A stretch of 64,000 bases of DNA from Chitinophaga flava (lineage in GTDB: Bacteria > Bacteroidota > Bacteroidia > Chitinophagales > Chitinophagaceae): assembly GCF_003308995.1 (NCBI RefSeq), contig NZ_QFFJ01000001.1, positions 2,604,001-2,668,000 of the forward strand, in the 5' to 3' direction. The notes under the pieces are model-generated. The model saw only the letters and a program-made list of their open reading frames with translations. It did no database searches and was not told the DNA's origin. Shown here piece after piece: positions 55,649 to 63,999 of the stretch. The translations under genes were made by a program, and so were the position numbers. Numbering within the stretch: the stretch's first letter is position 1; the number at the start of each line of letters is the position of its first letter.

Positions 55649-56164
55649 ATGCGCACACTTGTAACCGCATTACTGAGTGCAGTTGTAATCCTTGCCAGCT
55701 CCTGCGGAAAAGAAAAAAACGATAGTAAAGACCGTAAATTCGTTTCCGTTAAACTGGACAACAGGATCTTCCTCAGCGAAAACCCCAAAGGCCTGATATA
55801 TGCCCCCGATTTTACCACTGGTAATCCTGCCGATGAATATCCTGCAATGGAAATCACTGGCAAAACCAGCACCGGCGATATCATCAACTTTAACATGGTG
55901 GCACCTGCATTACCCTTCAAACCAGGTACATACCCCTGCAGCAAAGAAGGCAACAACATCATGATAGTAGTCAACAGTGGCAGCTATCCCGCCACCTATT
56001 CTTCACAGGGTAGCACAGACTGTGTTATTACAATCACTAACATCGACAATATTTCCGTGGAAGGTACTTTCTCCGGTACAGTGAAAGATCTTAGCGGTAC
56101 CGGCACCAAAACCATCAGGAACGGTGCTTTCAGAGCTATCATCACCCTGATAGCCAGACCATAA
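55649..56164 (+). CDS. small lipoprotein, possibly DUF6252-like
   Basis: The 171-residue lipoprotein (lipobox ASSC, Cys19) has a short Lys/Asp linker and a beta-rich domain. The end NISVEGTFSGTVKDLSGTGTKTIRNGAFRAII resembles the closing strand pair of small Bacteroidota lipoproteins of the DUF6252 kind, but the assignment is tentative and no function is known. It stands alone between the OPT gene and a convergent DUF1501 gene, and it ends at a hairpin. Confidence 0.75.
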   Translation: MRTLVTALLSAVVILASSCGKEKNDSKDRKFVSVKLDNRIFLSENPKGLIYAPDFTTGNPADEYPAMEITGKTSTGDIINFNMVAPALPFKPGTYPCSKEGNNIMIVVNSGSYPATYSSQGSTDCVITITNIDNISVEGTFSGTVKDLSGTGTKTIRNGAFRAIITLIARP

Positions 56165-56167
56165 AAA

Positions 56168-56197
56168 ATTAGCCCAGGACTGAAGTCCTGGGCTAGG
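56168..56197. terminator. bidirectional hairpin terminator, copy 2 of a near-identical pair
   Basis: tagcccaggact and agtcctgggcta (56170-56181, 56184-56195) form a 12-bp stem with a two-base loop. It separates two convergent stop codons, as does the nearly identical hairpin at 41.99 kb. Confidence 0.85.
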
Positions 56198-56219
56198 TTT
56201 AAGTTCTGAGCTAATTTAA

Positions 56220-57422
56220 TCAGATAAAATCCATCTTCTCGTAATGCTGCTTCAGGATCAGCTGATCATCAGCACTTAGCCACTTGTTGAGTAATGTGGC
56301 ATAAACACTTTTAAAGTCCACTTTATACTGCAAATCCCCTTCCTTCAGATTCATCAGGTCAGGCCCATCATTGAGGATACCCTGTTTTTTCAACCCTCCA
56401 CTGATCAGAAACATATTATTGGCAGTGCCATGATCAGTGCCACCGCTGGCATTCTGACTTACCCTGCGGCCAAATTCGGAGAAGGTCATTACCGCTACGT
56501 CCTGGAAGCGGTTGTTCTTTTTGAGATCACCTGTAAACACGGTCAGGGCCTCGCTCAGCTGCTTAAAAAGGCGTGCCTGCTGGTCCTGCTGATTTACGTG
56601 TGTATCAAAGCTTCCATGTGAAACATAATACACTTTAGTATTGATGTCTGACATAACCAGGTTGGCGATGGTGCGCAGATTACGCCCCAACTCCGTAGCC
56701 GGATAATTCTCCTTCGATTGGTAGGTCTTAAACTGCTGCTGGATGTAGGCCGCTGAGGAAATCGTTTCTGCCATGGTTTTGTAGAGATATTCTACACTAT
56801 GATGTTCGTCTTCATGGGCATGTTGCTGTAACAAGTCTTTGAAGTACTTGTCGTTGCTGGTGTTCGAAAGACGACCGGGATCTGTGAGCGCCAAGCCTTT
56901 GTTATGATCACCTTTCAGCGCCAGGCTCAGAGTATCATCTATCTCCAGTGCCTGTGTGGGCTTATCACAGCCGTTGCACTGTGCATCGAGGTAACGGCCT
57001 ATCCAGCCGTCATTCCAGAACTCATTGGACTGGCTGGCAGAATGCCAGATATCCATAGAACGGAAATGGGAACGGTCCGGGTTAGGATATCCCACATTAT
57101 TAAGGACAGCCAGCGAACCTTCATCATATAAAGCTTTCAGCCCATCCAGGGATGGGTGGATGCCCAGTTCATCACTGAGAGAAAGTGCAGTTTCTCTTTT
57201 GATACCCAGCGCAGGACGGGAACGGTAATAGATATCATTACGGTAAGGGATGATCGTATTCAGTCCATCGTTTCCGCCAGACAACTGTATAATCACCAGC
57301 ACTTTGTTGCCGGGAGGTACCAGCGCTCCGGATTCAAAAGCCTTCAGGAACTTAGGCATCATCATGGCAGCAGAAGCCAGGGAACCTACCTGTAAAAAAC
57401 GACGCCTGTTAAGTATATACAT
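56220..57422 (-). CDS. DUF1501 family protein
   Basis: The 400-residue protein has a twin-arginine-like signal (NRRRFLQVGSLASAAMMMP) and a sulfatase/alkaline-phosphatase-like core: VLVIIQLSGGNDGLNTIIPY, NPDRSHFRSMDIWHSA, VYYVSHGSFDTHVNQQDQQARLF and MTFSEFGRRVSQNASGGTDHGTANNMF. Such DUF1501 proteins are exported and of unknown function. They are nearly always paired with DUF1800 proteins, as here (DUF1800 is 24 bases upstream on the same strand). Confidence 0.93.
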   Translation of the reverse strand: MYILNRRRFLQVGSLASAAMMMPKFLKAFESGALVPPGNKVLVIIQLSGGNDGLNTIIPYRNDIYYRSRPALGIKRETALSLSDELGIHPSLDGLKALYDEGSLAVLNNVGYPNPDRSHFRSMDIWHSASQSNEFWNDGWIGRYLDAQCNGCDKPTQALEIDDTLSLALKGDHNKGLALTDPGRLSNTSNDKYFKDLLQQHAHEDEHHSVEYLYKTMAETISSAAYIQQQFKTYQSKENYPATELGRNLRTIANLVMSDINTKVYYVSHGSFDTHVNQQDQQARLFKQLSEALTVFTGDLKKNNRFQDVAVMTFSEFGRRVSQNASGGTDHGTANNMFLISGGLKKQGILNDGPDLMNLKEGDLQYKVDFKSVYATLLNKWLSADDQLILKQHYEKMDFI

Positions 57423-57446
57423 AACTTTTAGCTTACTGGTGAATGA

Positions 57447-58895
57447 TTAACACAATTGATATTCCGGAGTACTCATCACATCGATGGTGACGGTTTTAAT
57501 ATATCCTTCCCGGGAACCGGTGTCGGCATATTTCTCCAACAGTGCCTTTTTGATATTACCAGGTTGCTGCAGCAACACACCGGCAATTTCGTCTGCCAGA
57601 CTTTCCCTTGGGATGTCGCTGTAACCCTGTATATAAGGGTCCCAGTTAATCCGTGCATTGACTTTTTTGGCAAACTGTCTTTTCAGAAAATCATTGATCT
57701 GTAAGGTCATTTTATAATTACCGCCATCACCCATTTCCGGTGCAATCTCTTTGGGGCGGATATTCAGCACCTGAGAGTACAGGATCACCTGCGGTATCCG
57801 TAACCGGAACATCAGACTGGAGCTGTCTATCCAGTTGCGGCCTCCAGGCCAGCCGGCCACATTAGGCGGATAAAAAAGAACCTGCCCGAGGATGCGCTGA
57901 AAGGCTATCATCAGCTCTTCCTGCTCAAAAGCCATCGGAATGGTTCTGCGAATACCAATCAGCAGCTCTACCGGCGACTTGATACGATTACCAATGTATT
58001 TACTATCGTAAAACCAATCGGACATAAATATCTCCCGCATCAGCGCTTTGATTTCATAACCTGACTGATAAAACTTATCAGATAAAGACTCGATCAGTGC
58101 CTGGTCCGGGGTATCGTCAACAAAATACCTGAATATCTTGGTGGTGATATAAGTGGCGGTCTGTCGCTGGTCCAGCAGGATCTTCAGCACATCGTCACCA
58201 TTATAGTTGCCTCGTTTACCCAGGATGATTTTTTCTCCGTCATCATGTTGTTTTTCGCGGAACACAAATGTGCCATTGTCATCGAAGCCCCATCCGGTGA
58301 AGGCACGGGCAGCCTCTTTGATATCCATTTCGCTGTAATGACCGCGGCCCATGGTGAACAGCTCCATCACTTCACGGGCAAAATTTTCGTTGGGATGTTG
58401 TTTACGGTTCTGCTGATTGTTGAGGAACTGCAACATGGCCGTGGATTTGGAAACGGCGCTCAGCAGGTCGCCAAAGTTACCAAGTGCATTTTCACGGATA
58501 ACACCGATCAGTTGTTGATTGTATAAGACATCCTGCGTACGGCAGGCAAAATGACCATGCCAGAAGAGGCTCATTTTTTCACGGAGCGGATGTTCACTCT
58601 TTTCCATCATATTCAACCAGGCCACATTAAGATCTTTGATGCCCTGGGTATTCATTTCCCTAACGGTTTTCTTTTGTTCTTCCGTCATGTCCCGGAAACG
58701 TTTGTAATCCGGCAGGTCGGTGGCATTGATCACATCAACAGACTCTAGTTCGGCACGTTTGGGACCTATCAGTACTTTATTCACAATCTCTTTCCGTCGC
58801 CTCTTTTCCCATTCGGTGATCACGGGCAAAGTTTCCCCGAAGCCGGCACGCCAGGCTAGATGTTGCATTTCTACTTTCTTGGCAACTACAGGCAT
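57447..58895 (-). CDS. DUF1800 family protein
   Basis: The 482-residue protein is helical and shows the DUF1800 blocks HLAWRAGFGETL, MSLFWHGHFACRTQ, HPNENFAREVMELFTMGRGHYSE, DIKEAARAFTGWGF and YPPNVAGWPGGRNWIDSS. The function is unknown; it works with its DUF1501 partner, encoded 24 bases downstream. The moeA gene ends 42 bases upstream on the same strand, so all three could be cotranscribed, although their roles look unrelated. Confidence 0.93.
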   Translation of the reverse strand: MPVVAKKVEMQHLAWRAGFGETLPVITEWEKRRRKEIVNKVLIGPKRAELESVDVINATDLPDYKRFRDMTEEQKKTVREMNTQGIKDLNVAWLNMMEKSEHPLREKMSLFWHGHFACRTQDVLYNQQLIGVIRENALGNFGDLLSAVSKSTAMLQFLNNQQNRKQHPNENFAREVMELFTMGRGHYSEMDIKEAARAFTGWGFDDNGTFVFREKQHDDGEKIILGKRGNYNGDDVLKILLDQRQTATYITTKIFRYFVDDTPDQALIESLSDKFYQSGYEIKALMREIFMSDWFYDSKYIGNRIKSPVELLIGIRRTIPMAFEQEELMIAFQRILGQVLFYPPNVAGWPGGRNWIDSSSLMFRLRIPQVILYSQVLNIRPKEIAPEMGDGGNYKMTLQINDFLKRQFAKKVNARINWDPYIQGYSDIPRESLADEIAGVLLQQPGNIKKALLEKYADTGSREGYIKTVTIDVMSTPEYQLC

Positions 58896-58937
58896 ACGTA
58901 AATATTTTAATGTAAGACTGTGTTTTGCCCATCAGGT

Positions 58938-60146
58938 TTAACGAAATATCCAGACCGGATAACAGCTGCCTTTCTCAAAAACGGAGCCTTCTACTGGCAG
59001 TGTCATGAATGCATCCGCCAGCAGCAGGCTTGCCAGGTCTCCGGAGCCGTGATAGGGTTGTGGGAAAGCACCCATAGTACCATCGGGCAATGATTGTAAT
59101 TTAACAGGGAGGTAATATTCGAGTGAAGGATTGAAGGTGACCTGCTCCTGCAGCACCGCGTATACCGGAGCAGCTTCTTTAGCTCCCATGGCCGCTTTCA
59201 GCCAGGGCTGCACATAACGGTAAAAACACATAAACCCCGATACCGGATTTCCGGGCAAAGCAAATACTACAGGGCCATTTTTGAAAGTGCCGAACAGGAA
59301 AGGTTTTCCGGGCCTTTGCTGCACTTTATGGAAAACCTGTTGCATACCCAGCTGCTGTAACACCGCAGGCAGGTAATCATATTTTCCTGCCGATACCGCC
59401 CCGGAGCTGATCCACACATCCGTTTCGGGCAACAGTGATTCCAATCGGCTGATCATTTCTGTTTCATCATCACTCAGATGTATGTATTGTGCACTGATAC
59501 CGCATTGCTCAAGAGAAGCCATCAGACTATAAATATTGGAGATGCGGACCTGATGCTCTTCCGGAGTGGCATCTACTGGTACCAATTCATTGCCGGTGGC
59601 GATCACGACTACGCGGGGAAGGCGCGCCACTTCCACCTGTGTTTTACCTACTGATGCCAGTACGCCCGCTTCAGCCGGGCCCAGCAACGTACCGGGCTGC
59701 AACAGTACCACACCCGCTTCCACATCAGAGCCTTTGCGATGTACATTTTGTCCCTGTTTCACTTCTCCACTGATGGTAAAACGGCGGAAACCTTCATGGT
59801 CACTGATTTTCAGCTGTTCATAGGGTATTACGGTATCTGTTAGTTCCGGCAAAATGGCGCCGGTCATCACCTCTATACAATTGGCAGTGCTGGAGAGCTG
59901 CAGACGGGGAGTACCTGCGGCCTGTATGTCTTCTACCCCGAAGATCTGTTGCCCGCGTGCATAACTGTCGTACAGGATAGCAATACCATCCATAGTAACC
60001 CGGTCAAAAGGAGGGAAGGGCCTGTCTGCTTTTACAGGCTCACGCAATACACGGCCGGTAACAGCTTCAAAAGGCAACATTTCTGTACCCATATCCCGCA
60101 CGGTTTGTAATACGGCTCTGAACGCAGCAACTACAGTCAGCATCAT
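58938..60146 (-). CDS. moeA: molybdopterin molybdenumtransferase
   Basis: The 402-residue enzyme inserts molybdate into adenylylated molybdopterin. The MoeA layout is intact: PFPPFDRVTMDGIAI (the D-x-x-A-type active-site loop), EVMTGAILPELTDTVIPYEQ, VVIATGNELVP, ISSGAVSAGKYDYLP and FALPGNPVSGFMCF. It is divergent from moaC with 46 bases between the starts, so the promoters overlap. ATG codons at 60146 and 60143 are equivalent start choices. Confidence 0.95.
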   Translation of the reverse strand: MMLTVVAAFRAVLQTVRDMGTEMLPFEAVTGRVLREPVKADRPFPPFDRVTMDGIAILYDSYARGQQIFGVEDIQAAGTPRLQLSSTANCIEVMTGAILPELTDTVIPYEQLKISDHEGFRRFTISGEVKQGQNVHRKGSDVEAGVVLLQPGTLLGPAEAGVLASVGKTQVEVARLPRVVVIATGNELVPVDATPEEHQVRISNIYSLMASLEQCGISAQYIHLSDDETEMISRLESLLPETDVWISSGAVSAGKYDYLPAVLQQLGMQQVFHKVQQRPGKPFLFGTFKNGPVVFALPGNPVSGFMCFYRYVQPWLKAAMGAKEAAPVYAVLQEQVTFNPSLEYYLPVKLQSLPDGTMGAFPQPYHGSGDLASLLLADAFMTLPVEGSVFEKGSCYPVWIFR

Positions 60147-60153
60147 TTTGTAT

Positions 60154-60161
60154 TATTTTTG
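60154..60161 (+). promoter_or_regulatory. candidate -7 promoter element for moaC
   Basis: TATTTTTG lies 31 bases before the moaC start codon in the 46-base gap shared with divergent moeA. No clear -33 box is seen at the expected distance. Confidence 0.35.
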
Positions 60162-60192
60162 TAAGGGTGAAGATGATTAAATTTATGATATT

Positions 60193-60678
60193 ATGTCCAA
60201 TCCATCAAGCAGCGATTTTACCCATCTAGATTCTTCCGGCCAGCCAGCTATGGTAGATGTAAGCGGAAAAGGTGTCACTTATCGTGTAGCCGTCGCCGAA
60301 AGCCGTGTTTTTTTACCGGCACTGGTACGTGAACAGTTTAAGGACCATGATATTCAAACCCGCAAGGGCGCTGTGTTTCAGACAGCCATCATTGCAGGGA
60401 TCATGGCCGCCAAAAAAACGCCCGACCTCATCCCGCTATGCCACACCCTGTTGCTGGACGGCTGTGATGTACAAATACAACTGGAAGATGAAGAGGCCGT
60501 TATCCGTTGCACCGTAAAAACAACGGGTAAGACAGGAGTGGAAATGGAAGCCCTCACTGGCGCCAGTGTGGCAGCCCTTACCATCTATGATATGTGTAAG
60601 GCTTTCACCCACGATATGGTGATCCGCCAAACCCACCTGATCAGTAAAACAGGAGGTAAACAGGATTTTGAGAGATAA
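60193..60678 (+). CDS. moaC: cyclic pyranopterin monophosphate synthase
   Basis: The 161-residue enzyme converts the MoaA product to cyclic pyranopterin monophosphate. The family blocks FTHLDSSGQPAMVDVSGK, GAVFQTAIIAGIMAAKKTPDLIPLCHTLLL and TGVEMEALTGASVAALTIYDMCKA, and the closing KTGGK, are intact, including the conserved PLCH. Its partner moaA lies 1.9 kb downstream on the same strand. Confidence 0.96.
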   Translation: MSNPSSSDFTHLDSSGQPAMVDVSGKGVTYRVAVAESRVFLPALVREQFKDHDIQTRKGAVFQTAIIAGIMAAKKTPDLIPLCHTLLLDGCDVQIQLEDEEAVIRCTVKTTGKTGVEMEALTGASVAALTIYDMCKAFTHDMVIRQTHLISKTGGKQDFER

Positions 60679-60716
60679 CTATTGCTCTCCAGGGCAAAAA
60701 GAAGAAATGATACAGT

Positions 60717-61328
60717 ATGATGGAAAACAATAGCGCCCCATTGAAAGGGCTGGTTTTATGTGGAGGACACAGCAGCCGTATGCAGGAAAACAAAAGCAGT
60801 ATCCGCTACCATGGTATGCCTCAATGGCAATACCTGGTGGAGTTATTACAATCCTTTCAACTGGAAACCTATCTGTCCTGCCGGGTGGACCAACAACAGG
60901 ATTTTAATAGTTATCCACTGTTGATTCCGGATAGTGTGCCCTATGGCGGACCCTCGGCCGGATTACTCAGTGCCCGTCAGTATCAACCGGGCACGGCCTG
61001 GCTGGTACTTGCCTGTGATCTGCCGCTAATCAGCCGCCAAAGCCTGGAAATACTCATCAACGCCCGGGAAAAAGACTGCGCGGCCACAGCTTTCAGAAGT
61101 CCCGTAAATCTGATGCCCGAACCCCTGATAGCCATCTGGGAACCTGCTGGCCTCGACGCGCTGCTGGAAAATGTGGCAGCAGGTAAAAACTGCCCACGTA
61201 AAACCTTGCTCAATACAGACATCCGGCTGTTAGACAACCGCTACTACGAAGAGCAGTATAATGCCAACACCCCTGCGGAAAAAGCAGAAGCTGTCCGACA
61301 GATCAGTTCCCAATCTCCCCATCCGTAA
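60717..61328 (+). CDS. mobA: molybdenum cofactor guanylyltransferase or related nucleotidyltransferase
   Basis: The 203-residue enzyme has the start KGLVLCGGHSSRMQENKSSIRYHGMPQW (the L-x-G-G-x-S-x-R-M loop), PDSVPYGGPSAGLLSA and WLVLACDLPLISRQSL. MobA transfers GMP to the cofactor; MocA-type cytidylyl transfer is an alternative that motifs alone do not exclude. It begins 38 bases after moaC. Its last 26 bases overlap the 3' end of the convergent moaE gene. Confidence 0.85.
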   Translation: MMENNSAPLKGLVLCGGHSSRMQENKSSIRYHGMPQWQYLVELLQSFQLETYLSCRVDQQQDFNSYPLLIPDSVPYGGPSAGLLSARQYQPGTAWLVLACDLPLISRQSLEILINAREKDCAATAFRSPVNLMPEPLIAIWEPAGLDALLENVAAGKNCPRKTLLNTDIRLLDNRYYEEQYNANTPAEKAEAVRQISSQSPHP

Positions 61329-61713
61329 AAAATTCCTTCTTCCAGATAGGCACCGTTTCTTTTAATGTATCAATGGTAAATTCGCAGGCATCAAAAGCAA
61401 TCCCGCGGTGCGCTGAGGCAACAGCAATCACTACGGCAATATCTCCGGGATACTTGTCACCAATGGCATGTAATATGACCAGTTTGTGGATATCCCATTG
61501 CTCCTGTACCCTTGCAGCGATTTTATGCATTTCGCTGAGGGCCATCGCTTCGTAACATTCATAAAACAATTTTGCTACGCCACGGCCTTTTGTATGATTA
61601 CGTACTGTACCGGTAAAAATCACTTCCCCTCCGCATTCCGGCGCCTGAATAAAGTCCAGCGCTTCCTGCACGGTAACTGTATCTTTTATAGCTATTAAAG
61701 TATCCATTGTCAC
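61303..61713 (-). CDS. moaE: molybdopterin synthase large subunit
   Basis: The 136-residue catalytic subunit inserts sulfur into precursor Z using MoaD thiocarboxylate. Recognisable blocks are GGEVIFTGTVRNHTKGRGVAKLFYECYEAMAL, VVIAVASAHRGIAFDACEFTIDTLKETVPIWKKEFF and the typical KKE end. ATG at 61713 or 61707 may be the start. It follows moaD on the minus strand after 132 bases that hold a small basic frame, and it overlaps the mobA stop. Confidence 0.95.
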   Translation of the reverse strand: MTMDTLIAIKDTVTVQEALDFIQAPECGGEVIFTGTVRNHTKGRGVAKLFYECYEAMALSEMHKIAARVQEQWDIHKLVILHAIGDKYPGDIAVVIAVASAHRGIAFDACEFTIDTLKETVPIWKKEFFTDGEIGN

Positions 61714-61759
61714 AATATGATGCTAAAGGAACAGCGGTAAATATCCCGATCGATTTCCT

Positions 61760-61849
61760 TTACGTCCGGCTGCTCTGTGCTTTGTGAGCATATTTTCCCA
61801 GACGTTTTTTACGTTTTGGCTTCCTTTTCTTTTTTGTGGGAAACCTCAT
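61760..61849 (-). CDS. candidate 29-residue highly basic peptide overlapping the moaD stop
   Basis: Reading on the minus strand from the ATG at 61849, 29 codons run to a TAA at 61762-61760. The ATG overlaps the moaD stop codon as ATGA, a junction typical of translational coupling. The peptide starts MRFPTKKKRKPKRKKRLGKY, with 14 Lys or Arg among 29 residues, and has no acidic residue. Such a composition fits RNA- or ribosome-binding small proteins, though I recognise no family. It lies between moaD and moaE, which share its strand. Chance is a real alternative given its length. Confidence 0.4.
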   Translation of the reverse strand: MRFPTKKKRKPKRKKRLGKYAHKAQSSRT

Positions 61850-62079
61850 CCACCGCTTACCGGCGGTATCACAGCTACTTCATCGCCGGCATGGATCAAC
61901 TGCGAATCGGCTGCATATTCCCGGTTGACGGCTATCATAAGGGAACTGAGCTGTCTCAGCGGCGGATAATTTTCATACAACCATTCTTTCAGGGCCGCCA
62001 CATCTGTAGCAGTAGCCGGAAAACTGATCATCGCCGCACCCGCAATATCTTTTGCTACTCCAAAAAGCAATAGGCCCAT
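61846..62079 (-). CDS. moaD: molybdopterin synthase small subunit
   Basis: The 77-residue protein has the ubiquitin-like MoaD fold pattern (LLLFGVAKDIAG, LKEWLYENYPPL, VNREYAADSQLIHAGDEVAVIPPVSGG). The essential C-terminal Gly-Gly is present as the last two residues, where the thiocarboxylate forms. The ATG of a very basic small frame overlaps its stop. MoaE lies 132 bases further on, so both are probably on one transcript. Confidence 0.95.
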   Translation of the reverse strand: MGLLLFGVAKDIAGAAMISFPATATDVAALKEWLYENYPPLRQLSSLMIAVNREYAADSQLIHAGDEVAVIPPVSGG

Positions 62080-62157
62080 ACTTTCAGATTTATTGGTTAA
62101 AACTACGATATAGCAGGGATAAAGTAGTACTTTTAGATCAGCAGAAAATCATTTTCT

Positions 62158-62529
62158 ATGAAGATAAGGATTAGAGGGAACAGCATCCGCTACCGGCTCG
62201 ACAAAACAGATCTGGAGTTGTTGCAGGACACTGGAAAAGTAGAGTCTATCACACATATCGGCGCAACCACGCTTCACTTCTGCCTGCGATCAAAAGAGAT
62301 TACCGATCCTGTTATCAAAATGGAGCATGATGGTGTGCATCTGCTGCTCCCGTCTGAAAGGTTGAATGCCTGGTATGAACCGGACCAGGTAGGCTTTGAA
62401 CTGATACTGCCCAACCCTGACGGCTCTGAGCTGAAAATACTGGTAGAAAAAGACTTCCGGTGCCTCACCACCCGCGACGAAGACGACAGCCAGGCATTTG
62501 ACAACCCTCATGCCGGGCAAAACTGCTGA
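62158..62529 (+). CDS. small conserved protein beside moaA, function unknown
   Basis: The 123-residue protein starts MKIRIRGNSIRYRLDKTDLELL and is beta-rich, with SITHIGATTLHFCLRSKE and a C-terminal region of acidic residues (TTRDEDDSQAF). I recall similar proteins near molybdenum cofactor genes (possibly DUF7009), but the name is uncertain and no function is known. It is divergent from moaD and sits 4 bases before the preferred moaA start codon, so it is probably cotranscribed with moaA. Confidence 0.8.
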   Translation: MKIRIRGNSIRYRLDKTDLELLQDTGKVESITHIGATTLHFCLRSKEITDPVIKMEHDGVHLLLPSERLNAWYEPDQVGFELILPNPDGSELKILVEKDFRCLTTRDEDDSQAFDNPHAGQNC

Positions 62530-62533
62530 GATA

Positions 62534-63499
62534 ATGCTGACTGATGCTCATCATCGTATAATCGATTACGTTAGACTGTCGGTCACCGACCGGTGCAATC
62601 TCCGTTGTACTTATTGTATGCCGGAAAATATGCGCTTCGTGAAGTCTGATGCCCTGCTCACAGACGCCGAAATTATTTCCCTGCTGCAAACATTAGCCAG
62701 TGCCGGTATTTCAAAAGTCAGGATTACCGGTGGAGAGCCTTTTATGCGCCCCGGACTTATCAATCTGCTTTCTGCCATCAAAGCCATACCCGGTATAACG
62801 CAATTGGCCATCACCACCAATGGTGTACTCACCCGCGATTATATCCCCGCCCTGCAACAGCTGGGCATCACAGATATCAATCTTAGTCTCGATACACTGC
62901 AACCGGCACGTTTTCTACAGATCACCCGTCGCAACCAATTTGATGCGGTCATGCAAACACTCCATAGTCTGTTGGCCCATCAGATGAAAGTTAAGATCAA
63001 TGTAGTAGTGATGGAAGATGTGAATACCGACGAGCTGGTTCATTTTACGTCCCTCACCCGCGACCATGCACTGTCAGTACGGTTCATTGAAGAAATGCCC
63101 TTTAACGGTCAAGGACATACGTTTTCCGGCATCGCCTGGAACTACCGGACTATACTCGATGCCATCCGTGAAACATATCCCCTGCATAAACTGCCCGATC
63201 CTCCGCATGCCACCGCATTACTTTACAGCATACCCGGCCATCAGGGAAATATAGGCGTCATACCTGCCTATAGCCGTACTTTCTGTGGTACCTGCAACAG
63301 ATTACGTATATCCGCCACCGGTAGTATCAAAACATGCCTGTATGGCGCAGATACCATCAACGTAAAAGACCTGTTAAGATCAGGAGCACCCCTGCTACCA
63401 GCCTTGCAGCAGGTATTACACCACCGCGCCGCCAACGGCTTTGAAGCGGAAAAACAGCATCCCCGTATTCCAGAAAGCATGTCTGTAATAGGAGGGTAG
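62534..63499 (+). CDS. moaA: GTP 3',8-cyclase
   Basis: The 321-residue radical SAM enzyme starts the molybdenum cofactor pathway from GTP. The SAM cluster CxxxCxxC is CNLRCTYC (Cys21, 25, 28), the second cluster is FCGTCNRLRISATGSIKTCLYG, and the protein ends in the conserved Gly-Gly. I start at MLTDAHHRIIDYVRLS (62534), which lies close to the usual MoaA N-terminus and just past the stop of the small upstream gene; an ATG at 62498 would add 12 residues overlapping that gene. Confidence 0.96.
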   Translation: MLTDAHHRIIDYVRLSVTDRCNLRCTYCMPENMRFVKSDALLTDAEIISLLQTLASAGISKVRITGGEPFMRPGLINLLSAIKAIPGITQLAITTNGVLTRDYIPALQQLGITDINLSLDTLQPARFLQITRRNQFDAVMQTLHSLLAHQMKVKINVVVMEDVNTDELVHFTSLTRDHALSVRFIEEMPFNGQGHTFSGIAWNYRTILDAIRETYPLHKLPDPPHATALLYSIPGHQGNIGVIPAYSRTFCGTCNRLRISATGSIKTCLYGADTINVKDLLRSGAPLLPALQQVLHHRAANGFEAEKQHPRIPESMSVIGG

Positions 63500-63507
63500 A
63501 AAACAAT

Positions 63508-63999
63508 CTATTTGATCAGCATTCTTACACCGGCATATAAAATCAATACAGCCGTAGCACCCGCTACCCACCGGGGTTTCAGCACACGGGCACTTAGCCT
63601 TGCACCTATCTGTCCGCCAACAATAACTGCCAGCAGAAGAGGACCGGCAAACGTAACATCAAATACAATCGCCTGTTTGGCCGCCTGCCCCAAAAGGCCG
63701 GCAATGGAATTAACAAGAATAAAAAAACTACTGAGACCAGCCACATTTTTGGCGGTATCATATTTACCCAATCGTAAAACAGGGGCCAGATAAATACCTC
63801 CGCCGATACCGGTCATACCCGACAACAGACCTATGCCTCCACCGATAAGACCATAGAGCGTACCATTGCTTTCCCGCAGCGTCTCCGGCTCCTGGCTACG
63901 CTCAAAAAAAAGACGGTAACACATAAATACCGCCGCCAGTGTCAATGCAAAGCCCAGCAACAGAAAAAAAGTTTCCTGTTTCAACGGCAGGTAGCTGCC
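63508..63999 (-). CDS. TauE/SafE family permease, C-terminal part (5' end outside window)
   Basis: The 164 visible codons contain four or five transmembrane helices with the TauE/SafE glycine-rich segments LIGGGIGLLSGMTGIGGGIYLAPVL and GQIGARLSARVL. The frame stays open to the right edge, and the TTG at 63984 is internal rather than a start. Members export sulfite, taurine-derived sulfur compounds or other small anions; a link to molybdenum enzymes is possible but not shown. The gene is convergent with moaA, 8 bases away. Confidence 0.85.
   Translation of the reverse strand, partial: GSYLPLKQETFFLLLGFALTLAAVFMCYRLFFERSQEPETLRESNGTLYGLIGGGIGLLSGMTGIGGGIYLAPVLRLGKYDTAKNVAGLSSFFILVNSIAGLLGQAAKQAIVFDVTFAGPLLLAVIVGGQIGARLSARVLKPRWVAGATAVLILYAGVRMLIK

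Noticed and set aside
61714..61845. A molybdenum cofactor riboswitch in the moaD-moaE gap
   Set aside because: The gap is largely occupied by the basic small frame and shows no conserved aptamer-like stems that I can pair; the sequence lies between two genes rather than in front of a promoter.
63508..63984. A complete short TauE/SafE gene starting at the TTG at 63984
   Set aside because: The frame remains open beyond this TTG to the window edge, and a full permease would need the upstream helices, so the gene is cut by the window rather than short.
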